Notes under the pieces: generated by a model
The model's input: only the letters and a program-made list of their open reading frames with translations
What the model was told of the DNA's origin: nothing
The model's database searches: none
NCBI GenBank assembly: GCA_022361395.1
Contig: JAKSAX010000484.1
Coordinates: 1-44,340 of the forward strand
Reading direction: 5' to 3'
Length of the DNA: 44,340 nt
Source: Desulfobacterales bacterium
Lineage (GTDB): Bacteria; Desulfobacterota; Desulfobacteria; Desulfobacterales; Desulfobacteraceae
In this document: one piece after another, positions 36,148-44,340 of the stretch
Layout: every line of letters starts with the position of its first letter
Position numbering within the stretch: the first letter of the stretch is position 1
Made by a program: the position numbers and the translations under genes

Positions 36148-39100
36148 GTGAAAATGAAAGATACGCAAATGATACTCGGAATTGATGTTGGTTCTGTTTC
36201 TGTTTCCATATCAGCCATTGACGGCAGGGGAAAACCGGTGTTTCATGACAGTTCATATCACCACGGTGAGGTCAAAAAAGCGCTGGCGGGTCTGCTGGAA
36301 AAGATATCCTTAGGTTCTGTTGTCCACGTTGCCAAAACCTCATCCACCCCGTCATTTATAAACGCTGACAGCATTATAGACGAACAGGTTGCCATCATCA
36401 GGTCTGCACGGCGGATTTATGGGGATGAAATTGACGCCATACTATACATCGGCGGGGAAAAGTTCTCCCTGAGTTTTTTTGACGGGGTCGGCAACTATAC
36501 CGGTGCCAAACACAATACCTCATGTGCGGCGGGTACGGGCAGCTTTCTTGACCAGCAGGCCGGCCGGCTGCATCTGGCAGGATCCGCGGAAATCTCAGCC
36601 ATGGCACTGGAAAATCAAAAGAAACGTCCTGATATTGCCACCCGCTGTGCAGTCTTTGCCAAAACCGATCTGATTCACGCGCAACAGGAGGGATATGATA
36701 TCCGCCAGATCTGTGACGGACTTTGTTTCGGACTGGCCAAGAATATTGCCAATACCCTGTTCAAGCAAAAACAGCCGGCGGGCAAGGTGCTGTTCTGTGG
36801 CGGTGTATCCAAAAATACAGCAGTGCGGCGTCATCTGGAATCCATCACCAATGTTCGTTTTACAACGGATGAGTTTTCCCTGGCGTACGGGGCCATGGGG
36901 GCCGCTCTATGCCTGAAGGATGAACTGGACACCCGGGCGTCACAGGACCTGGTTCAGCCCGGAATCCGGGAAACCATCAATGATTATTTTTCAGATCAGG
37001 ACAGGAAATGCGGATACCGGTATCCCGAACTGGAATTAAGGCTTTCGGCATATCCTGATTTTACCGCCTTTGCCTCCTTTGACAATGACGGTGTTGAGGT
37101 GGATGTGTACGATGATCCTTCCGCAAGGCGTATTTCCCATGGTTTTCTCGGCCTTGATGTGGGGTCCACCAGCACAAAGAGCATCCTTGTGGACCAGGAC
37201 GGAATCCCGGTTGCAGGATTTTATACAAAAACAGCCTCCCGGCCGGTTATGGCAGTGCAGCGCCTCTTTAAAGCCTGTGATCGGTTTTTACAGGACTTTG
37301 ACTTAAAGGTAAGAATTAAAGGGTGCGGGACCACGGGGTCAGGCAGGCGGATTTCCGCTAAAATTATCGGGGCCGACATTGAACCGGATGAGATCACCGC
37401 CCATGCAACAGCTGCGGTAAATCTTAATCCCGACGTTGATACCATCATCGAAATCGGCGGTCAGGACGCAAAATTTACCCTGCTTCGGGACGGTATGGTG
37501 ACCTCCTCTGTAATGAACACCGTATGTGCAGCAGGAACCGGCAGTTTTATCGAAGAGCAGGCCTCCAAGCTGGACTGTCCCCTGTCAGAATATTCCAGAC
37601 GCACTGAAGGGGTCACCTCCCCGGTCTCCAGTGACCGGTGTACGGTTTTCATGGAAAGGGATATCAACTATTTCTTTGCAGAGGGGTATGAAAAAAACGA
37701 AATACTGGCCTCTGTGCTCCACTCCGTACGGGACAACTACCTGACCAAAGTAGCCAATGTTGCCAAAATCGGGAACCAGGTGCTGTTCCAGGGGGCAACG
37801 GCAAGAAACAAGGCACTGGTGGCTGCATTTGAGCAAAAGCTTCAAAAGCCCATCCACGTATCAAGATACTGCCATCTGACCGGTGCCTTGGGTGTGGCAC
37901 TGATGGCAATGGAGATGGAGGGCCGCGGAGAGATTGTCCGGACCGGGTTCAGGGGATTTTCCCTCTGGCGGGAGGAAATTCCGGTAAGACAGGAAACCTG
38001 CCGCCTTTGCACGAATCACTGCAAAGTCACCATTGCAGATGTCGGCGGCAGTCCCCAGGCCTACGGGTTTCTCTGCGGCAGGGATTACGATACCCGGAAA
38101 CGGGTCAGCAAAAAAGACGAATATGATCTGCTGTCCCTCCGGCGGAAGGCTTTGAAGGTCAGTCCTTTAAAAGACTCCGAATCCAAGGAAATAACCGTCG
38201 GCCTTCCCGATGCCCTCCACATGACCGAGGATCTTGAATTCTGGCAGGTGTTTTTTAAAAAACTGGGCATACGGACCCGTTCCAGCCGTCACCTTAAGGA
38301 TCCTGTTAAATTGGGAAAGAAAACCGCAGCTGCGGAGTTCTGCGCACCGGTTGTGGCGTTGCACGGCCATGTGGATTTTCTTCTTGAAAAGACAGACCTG
38401 GTTTTTCTTCCCTTTTACTTTGAGGACAAAACCAGGGACGACGGAAGACGGCAGCACTGCTATTATACCCAGTTCACCCCTGCCATCCTTGGCGGGTACA
38501 GTGAGAAACACAGGATTCTTTCCCCGACAGTCAGATATCTGTACACCAGTTTTCATACCAAAATGGAATTGTATACCTGCCTTAAAAAGGTAGTCCCTGT
38601 TTCATTCTTCGATGTGTCCCAGGCCTTTGACAGGGCCTCCGCAGCCAAAAAGAAGCAAACCGCAGCATTCAAGTCGCTGTATCAAAACCATTCAGCAAAA
38701 GGCGGGAACCGGGGTTCCGTGGATGTCCTGCTTCTTGGCCGTCCATACACCGTGCTTTCCAATGCAATGAACAACAATATTCCCGGAATTTTTTCAAACC
38801 TTGGAATTAAAACTTTTTTCCAGGATATGCTGGATCTGGACGGGGTTGATACGGGTTTAATTGAGCCGCTTCTAAACGAGATCCACTGGAAACACGCCGC
38901 CGATATCCTTAAGGCAGCCCTGCTGGCCGCGACCCGGGATGACCTTTACCCCGTGTATATTTCCTCTTTTAAATGCGCCCCTGACTCCTTTGGCGTCGAC
39001 TATTTCAAAGAGATCATGGAAAAGTTCAACAAACCCTACCTTGTGCTGGAACTGGATGAACACGACTCAAGCGTCGGGTATGAAACCAGGATTGAAGCCG

Positions 39101-40386
39101 CGGTCAGGGCTTTTAAAAATCATGCCGGACAAAAAGACATCCCTCTTCTTTCCGGAAGAACTTCCTTCAGGCCGCGGTTTACCAGGGAGCTTGATAACAA
39201 GACCATTATTTTTCCAAACTGGGATTCCATTACCGGGCATCTGATCGTGAATATCCTGAAGAACGAGGGATATAATGCCGTTCTCATGGAGGAAAACGAA
39301 GAGACGCTGAAAAAAGGACTGTTGACTAATACCGGCCAGTGCCTTCCGTTAAACGCGGTTGCAGCAGGGTTTATTCATACGGTTAAGCAACACGGACTTG
39401 ATCCGTCAAAAACCGCTCTCTGGCTTAACGATTCCGAAATCGCCTGCAACATCAAAATGTACCCTTACCATATTCAGAAGATTTTCACCCGGGAAGGAAA
39501 CGGGTTTGAAAAAGCCCATATATATAAGGGAGAGCTATCGCTGTTTGATATCGGTGTGAAAGCATCCACCAACACCTATTTTGCATATATGTTCGGCGGG
39601 CTTTTCAGAAGTATCGGCTGTAAAATCCGCCCCTATGAGATCAACAGGGGAGAAACCGACCGGGCTCTGGATGCAGCGGCCGCCATCATGGGAAGTGCAT
39701 TCCTGACCGGAGGCTCAAATGAAAAAGCGTTAAAAGAGATCATGTCCATATTCAGCCGGATTCCCAGAAAAGCGGAAAACCGGCCTAAGGTCGGTATTTT
39801 CGGTGATCTTTATGTCAGGGACAACAGTGCCATGAATCAGGATCTCATCCGGTTTATTGAGGATAACGGCGGGGAGGTGGTCACCACACCTTACTATAAA
39901 TACGTGCAGATCATTGCCAACTCATACTTTAAAAAATGGTTTAAGGAGGGCAAATACTTCAGCCTGATCTCCAACAAAGCCATGCTGACCGCCATGAAGA
40001 CCATGGAGAAGAAGTACTATGGTTACTTTGAACCCTTTCTGGACGGTAATTCACTGAGGGTAACCGAATCCTATGAAAATATTCTTGAGGAATACGGGAT
40101 TCTGCCAGAGCACACCGGGGAATCCATGGACAACATACTGAAAATCCATCACATTGTCCGTGAGCATCCTGATCTTGCCCTGCTCATCGGTGCCAATCCG
40201 GCCTTCTGCTGCCCGGGGTTAGTCACAGAGGCCATGGCCGAGCAGATAGAGAAAAAGGTCAAGGTGCCCATTGTGAGCATTACCTATGATCTTTCAGGCG
40301 GTAATAAAAACCGGGTGGTGGTACCCTTTCTCAAATATCTGAGACAGCACCCTCACTCTCCCCAGAGCAGGAAGGTTTCTGTCTGA
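36148..40386 (+). CDS. Large acyl-CoA dehydratase activase-type protein: two BadF/BadG/HgdC-like ASKHA ATPase modules plus C-terminal dehydratase/DUF2229-like region
   Basis: Module 1 LGIDVGSVSVSISAIDG...NTSCAAGTGSFLDQQAGRL; module 2 LGLDVGSTSTKSILVDQDG...GCGTTGSGRR...EIGGQDAKFTLLRDG...NTVCAAGTGSFIEEQASKL; CRLCTNHCKVTI; C-terminal dehydratase-like NPAFCCPGLVTEAM. Confidence 0.9.
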   Translation: MKMKDTQMILGIDVGSVSVSISAIDGRGKPVFHDSSYHHGEVKKALAGLLEKISLGSVVHVAKTSSTPSFINADSIIDEQVAIIRSARRIYGDEIDAILYIGGEKFSLSFFDGVGNYTGAKHNTSCAAGTGSFLDQQAGRLHLAGSAEISAMALENQKKRPDIATRCAVFAKTDLIHAQQEGYDIRQICDGLCFGLAKNIANTLFKQKQPAGKVLFCGGVSKNTAVRRHLESITNVRFTTDEFSLAYGAMGAALCLKDELDTRASQDLVQPGIRETINDYFSDQDRKCGYRYPELELRLSAYPDFTAFASFDNDGVEVDVYDDPSARRISHGFLGLDVGSTSTKSILVDQDGIPVAGFYTKTASRPVMAVQRLFKACDRFLQDFDLKVRIKGCGTTGSGRRISAKIIGADIEPDEITAHATAAVNLNPDVDTIIEIGGQDAKFTLLRDGMVTSSVMNTVCAAGTGSFIEEQASKLDCPLSEYSRRTEGVTSPVSSDRCTVFMERDINYFFAEGYEKNEILASVLHSVRDNYLTKVANVAKIGNQVLFQGATARNKALVAAFEQKLQKPIHVSRYCHLTGALGVALMAMEMEGRGEIVRTGFRGFSLWREEIPVRQETCRLCTNHCKVTIADVGGSPQAYGFLCGRDYDTRKRVSKKDEYDLLSLRRKALKVSPLKDSESKEITVGLPDALHMTEDLEFWQVFFKKLGIRTRSSRHLKDPVKLGKKTAAAEFCAPVVALHGHVDFLLEKTDLVFLPFYFEDKTRDDGRRQHCYYTQFTPAILGGYSEKHRILSPTVRYLYTSFHTKMELYTCLKKVVPVSFFDVSQAFDRASAAKKKQTAAFKSLYQNHSAKGGNRGSVDVLLLGRPYTVLSNAMNNNIPGIFSNLGIKTFFQDMLDLDGVDTGLIEPLLNEIHWKHAADILKAALLAATRDDLYPVYISSFKCAPDSFGVDYFKEIMEKFNKPYLVLELDEHDSSVGYETRIEAAVRAFKNHAGQKDIPLLSGRTSFRPRFTRELDNKTIIFPNWDSITGHLIVNILKNEGYNAVLMEENEETLKKGLLTNTGQCLPLNAVAAGFIHTVKQHGLDPSKTALWLNDSEIACNIKMYPYHIQKIFTREGNGFEKAHIYKGELSLFDIGVKASTNTYFAYMFGGLFRSIGCKIRPYEINRGETDRALDAAAAIMGSAFLTGGSNEKALKEIMSIFSRIPRKAENRPKVGIFGDLYVRDNSAMNQDLIRFIEDNGGEVVTTPYYKYVQIIANSYFKKWFKEGKYFSLISNKAMLTAMKTMEKKYYGYFEPFLDGNSLRVTESYENILEEYGILPEHTGESMDNILKIHHIVREHPDLALLIGANPAFCCPGLVTEAMAEQIEKKVKVPIVSITYDLSGGNKNRVVVPFLKYLRQHPHSPQSRKVSV

Positions 40387-41180
40387 CGTTTCCCGGGCAG
40401 GTATGGTTTGATGTCCGGATATTTGAGTAGAAAGTCATTCTGAAACTCAATTCTCTGGACATTAAGCCGGTTGTGGGAATCCACTGCCCGGCGATACCTC
40501 AGATAATACTCGTCATAGTTTTTAAGGGCCTCTTTATCCTTGAGCTTCGTTATCTTATCAAAATTTTCATAGGTGTATTTCAGCAGGGCCTCGAAATTAT
40601 TCAGGTAGGTTTCAAGGCTGTTATAATGCTGAACAACGTTACGGTTCGTGTAGAATAGCTGGATATGGTAGACCCAGTTCAAATCCTTTTTCACAAAGTA
40701 GGATTTATAATCGGAGGTGAATTTCACCATCCGATTTATGGCAGCCTGGTTCTGTGATATGAGCACCCGGAGTTCAGCTATAAATTCAATGGTGCGCTTT
40801 AACTCAATTACCCTGGACTCTACCTTTGACATCATTTCAAGGGTAACCAGGGCTTTATCAAGCCTCTGGGTGGTATTTGACAGGGTTTCGCTGAACCTGA
40901 CCACCTGCCGGGTCAACGGCGGCAGATGGGCATATTTGAACTTTTCCTTCATCTGCAGATAAAGATAGACTTCAGAAGCTGCCATTACCGAAAAAGTGGT
41001 CATGAAGATCATGAACAGGATCACACCGGATCTTTTCCTGGATTTGAAAATAAAGTAAGGGGTGGTAACAGGGGCTGCAAGCACCAGGAGGGCCCACCAT
41101 TTGGGATGGGCGCGTTTGTGACATTCATAAAACATGAGACAGCCCAGGATCAGCGCATATGGAAGATAAATATAGTACAA
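40353..41180 (-). CDS. Conserved-looking membrane protein of unknown function (N-terminal TM segments, coiled C-terminal domain)
   Basis: 275-aa ORF with hydrophobic N-terminus and long helical charged C-terminus; converges with and overlaps the 36148 ORF by 34 nt. Confidence 0.65.
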   Translation of the reverse strand: MYYIYLPYALILGCLMFYECHKRAHPKWWALLVLAAPVTTPYFIFKSRKRSGVILFMIFMTTFSVMAASEVYLYLQMKEKFKYAHLPPLTRQVVRFSETLSNTTQRLDKALVTLEMMSKVESRVIELKRTIEFIAELRVLISQNQAAINRMVKFTSDYKSYFVKKDLNWVYHIQLFYTNRNVVQHYNSLETYLNNFEALLKYTYENFDKITKLKDKEALKNYDEYYLRYRRAVDSHNRLNVQRIEFQNDFLLKYPDIKPYLPGKRQTETFLLWGE

Positions 41181-41183
41181 ATT

Positions 41184-43718
41184 CTATAAGTTCCTGTTGG
41201 TTTTGATGTGATAGTCCCTGCCCCGGGTGGTTATTGAAACCGCACCGTGGAGATCGGTTCTATAGATTCTGATGCCCTCTTTCCGGTACCTTTTTAAGGT
41301 GTCGGGGTGGGGGAATCCGTATCTGTTATTATATCCACAAGATACTATTACACTTTCAGGATCGACTTTATCAAGGAAAATCTTGGTACTTGACCCCTTG
41401 CTGCCGTGATGGGGGGAGAGCAACACTTTTGATTCCAAAATATTATTCCCTTCAGCGCCAAGGGCATTTTCCCTGGCTGCTTCGATGTCACCCGGAAACA
41501 ACATTGAAAACTGCCCGTAGGAAATCCGGCAGACCAGGGAGTTGTTGTTCCGGCTTCCATAGTCCCTGTTCACCGGATGGACAGACAAGCCTACCTCATC
41601 AAAGCGGAAAACGCCCGGTGCCCTGCCCGGCTGCCACCGGAGAACCTCTCTTTTTTCAGCCAGATGTTCCAGCCGTACAAATGCCGCTGTGGTATTAGTA
41701 TCCCGGTTTCTGATCCAGCGCTTGACCCTGAAATTTTCCAGGATAAAGACCAGGCCGTTCATATGATCTGACTCAGGATGGGAAAGAATCACGGCATCCA
41801 GGGTTTTGATCCGGTGCCGGAAAAGAAAGGGGCCCACCACATACCTGCCCACGTCAAATCCGGAAGCACCTGAAAATCCCCCGCCGTCAATAAGAACCAC
41901 CTTTCCCGAGGGCATTCGGACCACAGCGGCATTTCCCTGGCCTACGTCCAGGATGGTAATATTAAGGTCATCCCGGAAAAATCTTTGCTGAATTGACAGA
42001 CCGGCGCAGACCCCACCAAAGGCCAGCGAAATGCTTAAAAAGCAGACCCCTGCCTTTCTCCGGTGGGTAAGGCAGAGGTAAACTCCTGCCATGAAAATAT
42101 AGGTAAGGCCGACCTCCCACCAGGTGGGTGTGATGATCCGTGACCATGACCAGTCAAACCCGGTCAGAAATACTATGAACCGGAGACAGAGGATAAGTAT
42201 TTCAAAGTTAAGATCAAGAATACCGTATGTCAGCCCTTCAGCACCGGGAAACAGAAACATGGATACCAGCCCGAGAAAACCGAGGGGCAGGCAGATAAAT
42301 CCCATTACCGGCACCAGTATGAGATTTGATATGATCTGGACATGAGAGAGCATATTAAAGTACCGGGCAATCAGCGGAAAGGTGCCCAGCCCTGCGAAAA
42401 AAGTCACAAAGACCGCACCTGACAAAATGGCTATGGCCCTGTTATTCAGCACCCATTGGCCCTGCAGGTATTGCCCCGGGAGCCTGAACCCGAGGAGAAT
42501 GAAGAGCAGCGCGGAAAAAGAGAGTTGAAAGGAGATAGAGAACAGGGCAGCGGCATCCATGATAAGAATGATAATACCGGCAAGGCACAAGGTATTCAGG
42601 GAATGGTTTTCCTTTTCAGCCAGAATGGCAAACATAAACACCGCGGTCATGATAAATGCCCGCTGGGTGGAAGGTGAAAAACCTGCAAACAGAGCATAAA
42701 ACAGGAGTGGAAACAGGGTCAGCACACCGGCTGTTTTTCTGGCCCGGCCCGTGATGGTTAATCTGTGAAACCGGCTGAGCAGAAGATAAAATATCCAAAA
42801 AGATACAAAGGAGACAATGGAAAGATGCAGCCCTGAAATCGCCAGGATATGGCTGGCCCCTGCCCTGGCAAACAGATCCCGGACTTCCGCAGGCAGGATA
42901 TCCTTCTTACCCGTGACCAGTGCACCGAGCACTGCCGCTGCATTCTGCCGGGTGGCCGGAGATTGCTCAAAAACGGATAAATCTCCTCTTGGCGCCCCGT
43001 CCCGGGCTTCAACAGCCCTGATCAGTAAATCCCAAAAACGGTTGCGGACCTTTTCGATCTGCCTGAGAAACACTTTGCCGGCCGGAAGATCATCATTGCT
43101 CAGTACCTTCAATTGGCCGGTCCCGGTATATGCCGACCCGAAAACACCTTTGAACTTCATGTGCAGCTTATAATCAAAACCGCCAGGGTTTGAAAAATTA
43201 CGTATGGCGTTCAAGGGACCGGTAAAACTTACTCTATCACCGTACCCCAGGTCCGGGAAACCCCCTTTATTGTAATTGCGGTAAACACTCAGACGGATTC
43301 TTCCGGAGGTGATTACCGGGGATTTTCCCGGTACTGCAATACGCTCACAGGATATTATCGCACTGCTCTTTCCCGGGTGATGCCTGATAAAAGAATTGAC
43401 TGTACCGGTGATCTCATAGGAAGACCCGTCAGCAAACCGGGAAATATGACCGGCCGGCAGTTCGGGGTTCCGGATACCGGCCATTGAGATAAATCCCCAG
43501 CAGGTGGCCAGGATACAGCAGATAAGAACAACAGGTTTGAAACGGAAAATAAAATGGGCCGCCAGGATAGTAATAAATCCTGCAGCCGGCAGCCATAACG
43601 GCAGATCAGCCCGGGTGCGGCCGGTTAATATCCCGGCTGCCAGGAAAACAGCCACAGGAACAAGCGGTGGATACACAGGATTCAGCAGCCGTTTCACAAC
43701 CCCCTCCTGTATGGACAA
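41184..43718 (-). CDS. comEC: ComEC/Rec2-family DNA uptake protein with C-terminal metallo-beta-lactamase-like domain
   Basis: DUF4131-like N-term, [11 protein letters not shown], competence core [15 protein letters not shown]...[16 protein letters not shown] domain [52 protein letters not shown]. Confidence 0.95.
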   Translation of the reverse strand: MSIQEGVVKRLLNPVYPPLVPVAVFLAAGILTGRTRADLPLWLPAAGFITILAAHFIFRFKPVVLICCILATCWGFISMAGIRNPELPAGHISRFADGSSYEITGTVNSFIRHHPGKSSAIISCERIAVPGKSPVITSGRIRLSVYRNYNKGGFPDLGYGDRVSFTGPLNAIRNFSNPGGFDYKLHMKFKGVFGSAYTGTGQLKVLSNDDLPAGKVFLRQIEKVRNRFWDLLIRAVEARDGAPRGDLSVFEQSPATRQNAAAVLGALVTGKKDILPAEVRDLFARAGASHILAISGLHLSIVSFVSFWIFYLLLSRFHRLTITGRARKTAGVLTLFPLLFYALFAGFSPSTQRAFIMTAVFMFAILAEKENHSLNTLCLAGIIILIMDAAALFSISFQLSFSALLFILLGFRLPGQYLQGQWVLNNRAIAILSGAVFVTFFAGLGTFPLIARYFNMLSHVQIISNLILVPVMGFICLPLGFLGLVSMFLFPGAEGLTYGILDLNFEILILCLRFIVFLTGFDWSWSRIITPTWWEVGLTYIFMAGVYLCLTHRRKAGVCFLSISLAFGGVCAGLSIQQRFFRDDLNITILDVGQGNAAVVRMPSGKVVLIDGGGFSGASGFDVGRYVVGPFLFRHRIKTLDAVILSHPESDHMNGLVFILENFRVKRWIRNRDTNTTAAFVRLEHLAEKREVLRWQPGRAPGVFRFDEVGLSVHPVNRDYGSRNNNSLVCRISYGQFSMLFPGDIEAARENALGAEGNNILESKVLLSPHHGSKGSSTKIFLDKVDPESVIVSCGYNNRYGFPHPDTLKRYRKEGIRIYRTDLHGAVSITTRGRDYHIKTNRNL

Positions 43719-43866
43719 AGTATGGCAATTGTTTATACGCTATCTGTCTGCCTGTTAGGCCCGGTGTCAAATTAGAATCGTCCAAAATTTGAACTAAAGT
43801 TAAACCGGGCACAAAAAGCATCGAATTTCAATGGACGATTTATTTATGTTTTTGTGCCTTACTTCA

Positions 43867-44340
43867 CTATTTAATGCGCCGGATATCAGCCCCAAGCCCC
43901 TGGAATTTTTTTTCAATAGCCTCATATCCCCTGTCCATATGATAGACCCTGGAGATTTCCGTTGTGCCTTCTGCAATAAGGCCTGCAATCACCAGGGAAG
44001 CGCTGGCCCTCAGGTCCGACGCCATAACAGGAGCGCCCTGGAGCCTTTCCACGCCCCGTACCATGGCATAGTTACCGTTGGATATTGAAATATCCGCCCC
44101 CATTCTCAACAGTTCATTGGCATGGATAAAACGGTTTTCAAAGATAGACTCATGGATCACGGAGTTACCGCTGGCAACCGTCATCAATGCCATAAACTGG
44201 GCCTGCATGTCTGTGGGAAATCCGGGATAAGGCAGGGTTTTGATATCAATGCTCCTGATCTCCCCGTTGCCCTGCACCCTGATGCTGTCTTCAAACACAT
44301 CAACCCGTGCGCCGGCATCCCGGAGTTTACTGATAACCCC
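43867..44340 (-). CDS. murA: UDP-N-acetylglucosamine 1-carboxyvinyltransferase MurA, C-terminal part; truncated by window end
   Basis: [84 protein letters not shown]...[34 protein letters not shown]; reading frame open to window edge. Confidence 0.95.
   Translation of the reverse strand, partial: GVISKLRDAGARVDVFEDSIRVQGNGEIRSIDIKTLPYPGFPTDMQAQFMALMTVASGNSVIHESIFENRFIHANELLRMGADISISNGNYAMVRGVERLQGAPVMASDLRASASLVIAGLIAEGTTEISRVYHMDRGYEAIEKKFQGLGADIRRIK

Noticed and set aside
1-44340. CRISPR arrays, tRNA/rRNA genes, insertion sequences or prophage genes
   Set aside because: No regularly spaced repeats, no recognisable tRNA/rRNA sequence, and no transposase/integrase-like ORF seen on reading; a tRNAscan/minced run was not possible.

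Overview
The window looks like a chromosomal segment of an anaerobic, probably sulfate-reducing, deltaproteobacterium (Desulfobacterota). It is mostly core genes: bamA (partial), lolD-lolC, lysS, a pilS-like kinase, pilC, a DHH-CBS-CCA nucleotidyltransferase fusion, trpS, rluB-like, argJ, marR-type regulator, truA, ClC channel, aminotransferase, kdsD-pfkA, LppC-like lipoprotein, miaA, mla operon, comEC and murA (partial). The most interesting segment is 23.4-31.0 kb. It holds a redox operon in which two ORFs in the supplied track are cut short by in-frame TGA codons that read as selenocysteine: a ~1030-aa tandem HdrA-like flavoprotein (Sec60, TGA 23736-23738) and an MvhD/FlxD-like protein (Sec67, TGA 26877-26879). 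Each TGA is followed at about 16 nt by a 6-bp stem-loop with GG in the loop, which fits a bacterial SECIS. These are followed by three Flx/Asr-like iron-sulfur and flavin NAD(P)H subunits, then dsrC with its own promoter and terminator, and a siroheme-decarboxylase-like gene. No HdrB/HdrC is present. I read this as a selenocysteine-containing, NAD(P)H-linked electron-bifurcating module whose likely partner is DsrC. Secondary points: a possible attenuator ahead of the aminotransferase, a small Cys-rich PxxKW protein, a giant two-activase acyl-CoA dehydratase activase fusion beside a ribbon-helix-helix-like protein with a palindromic upstream site, a BamA with an extra N-terminal domain, and interleaved inverted repeats between murA and comEC. 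No CRISPR array, tRNA/rRNA or mobile element was seen.
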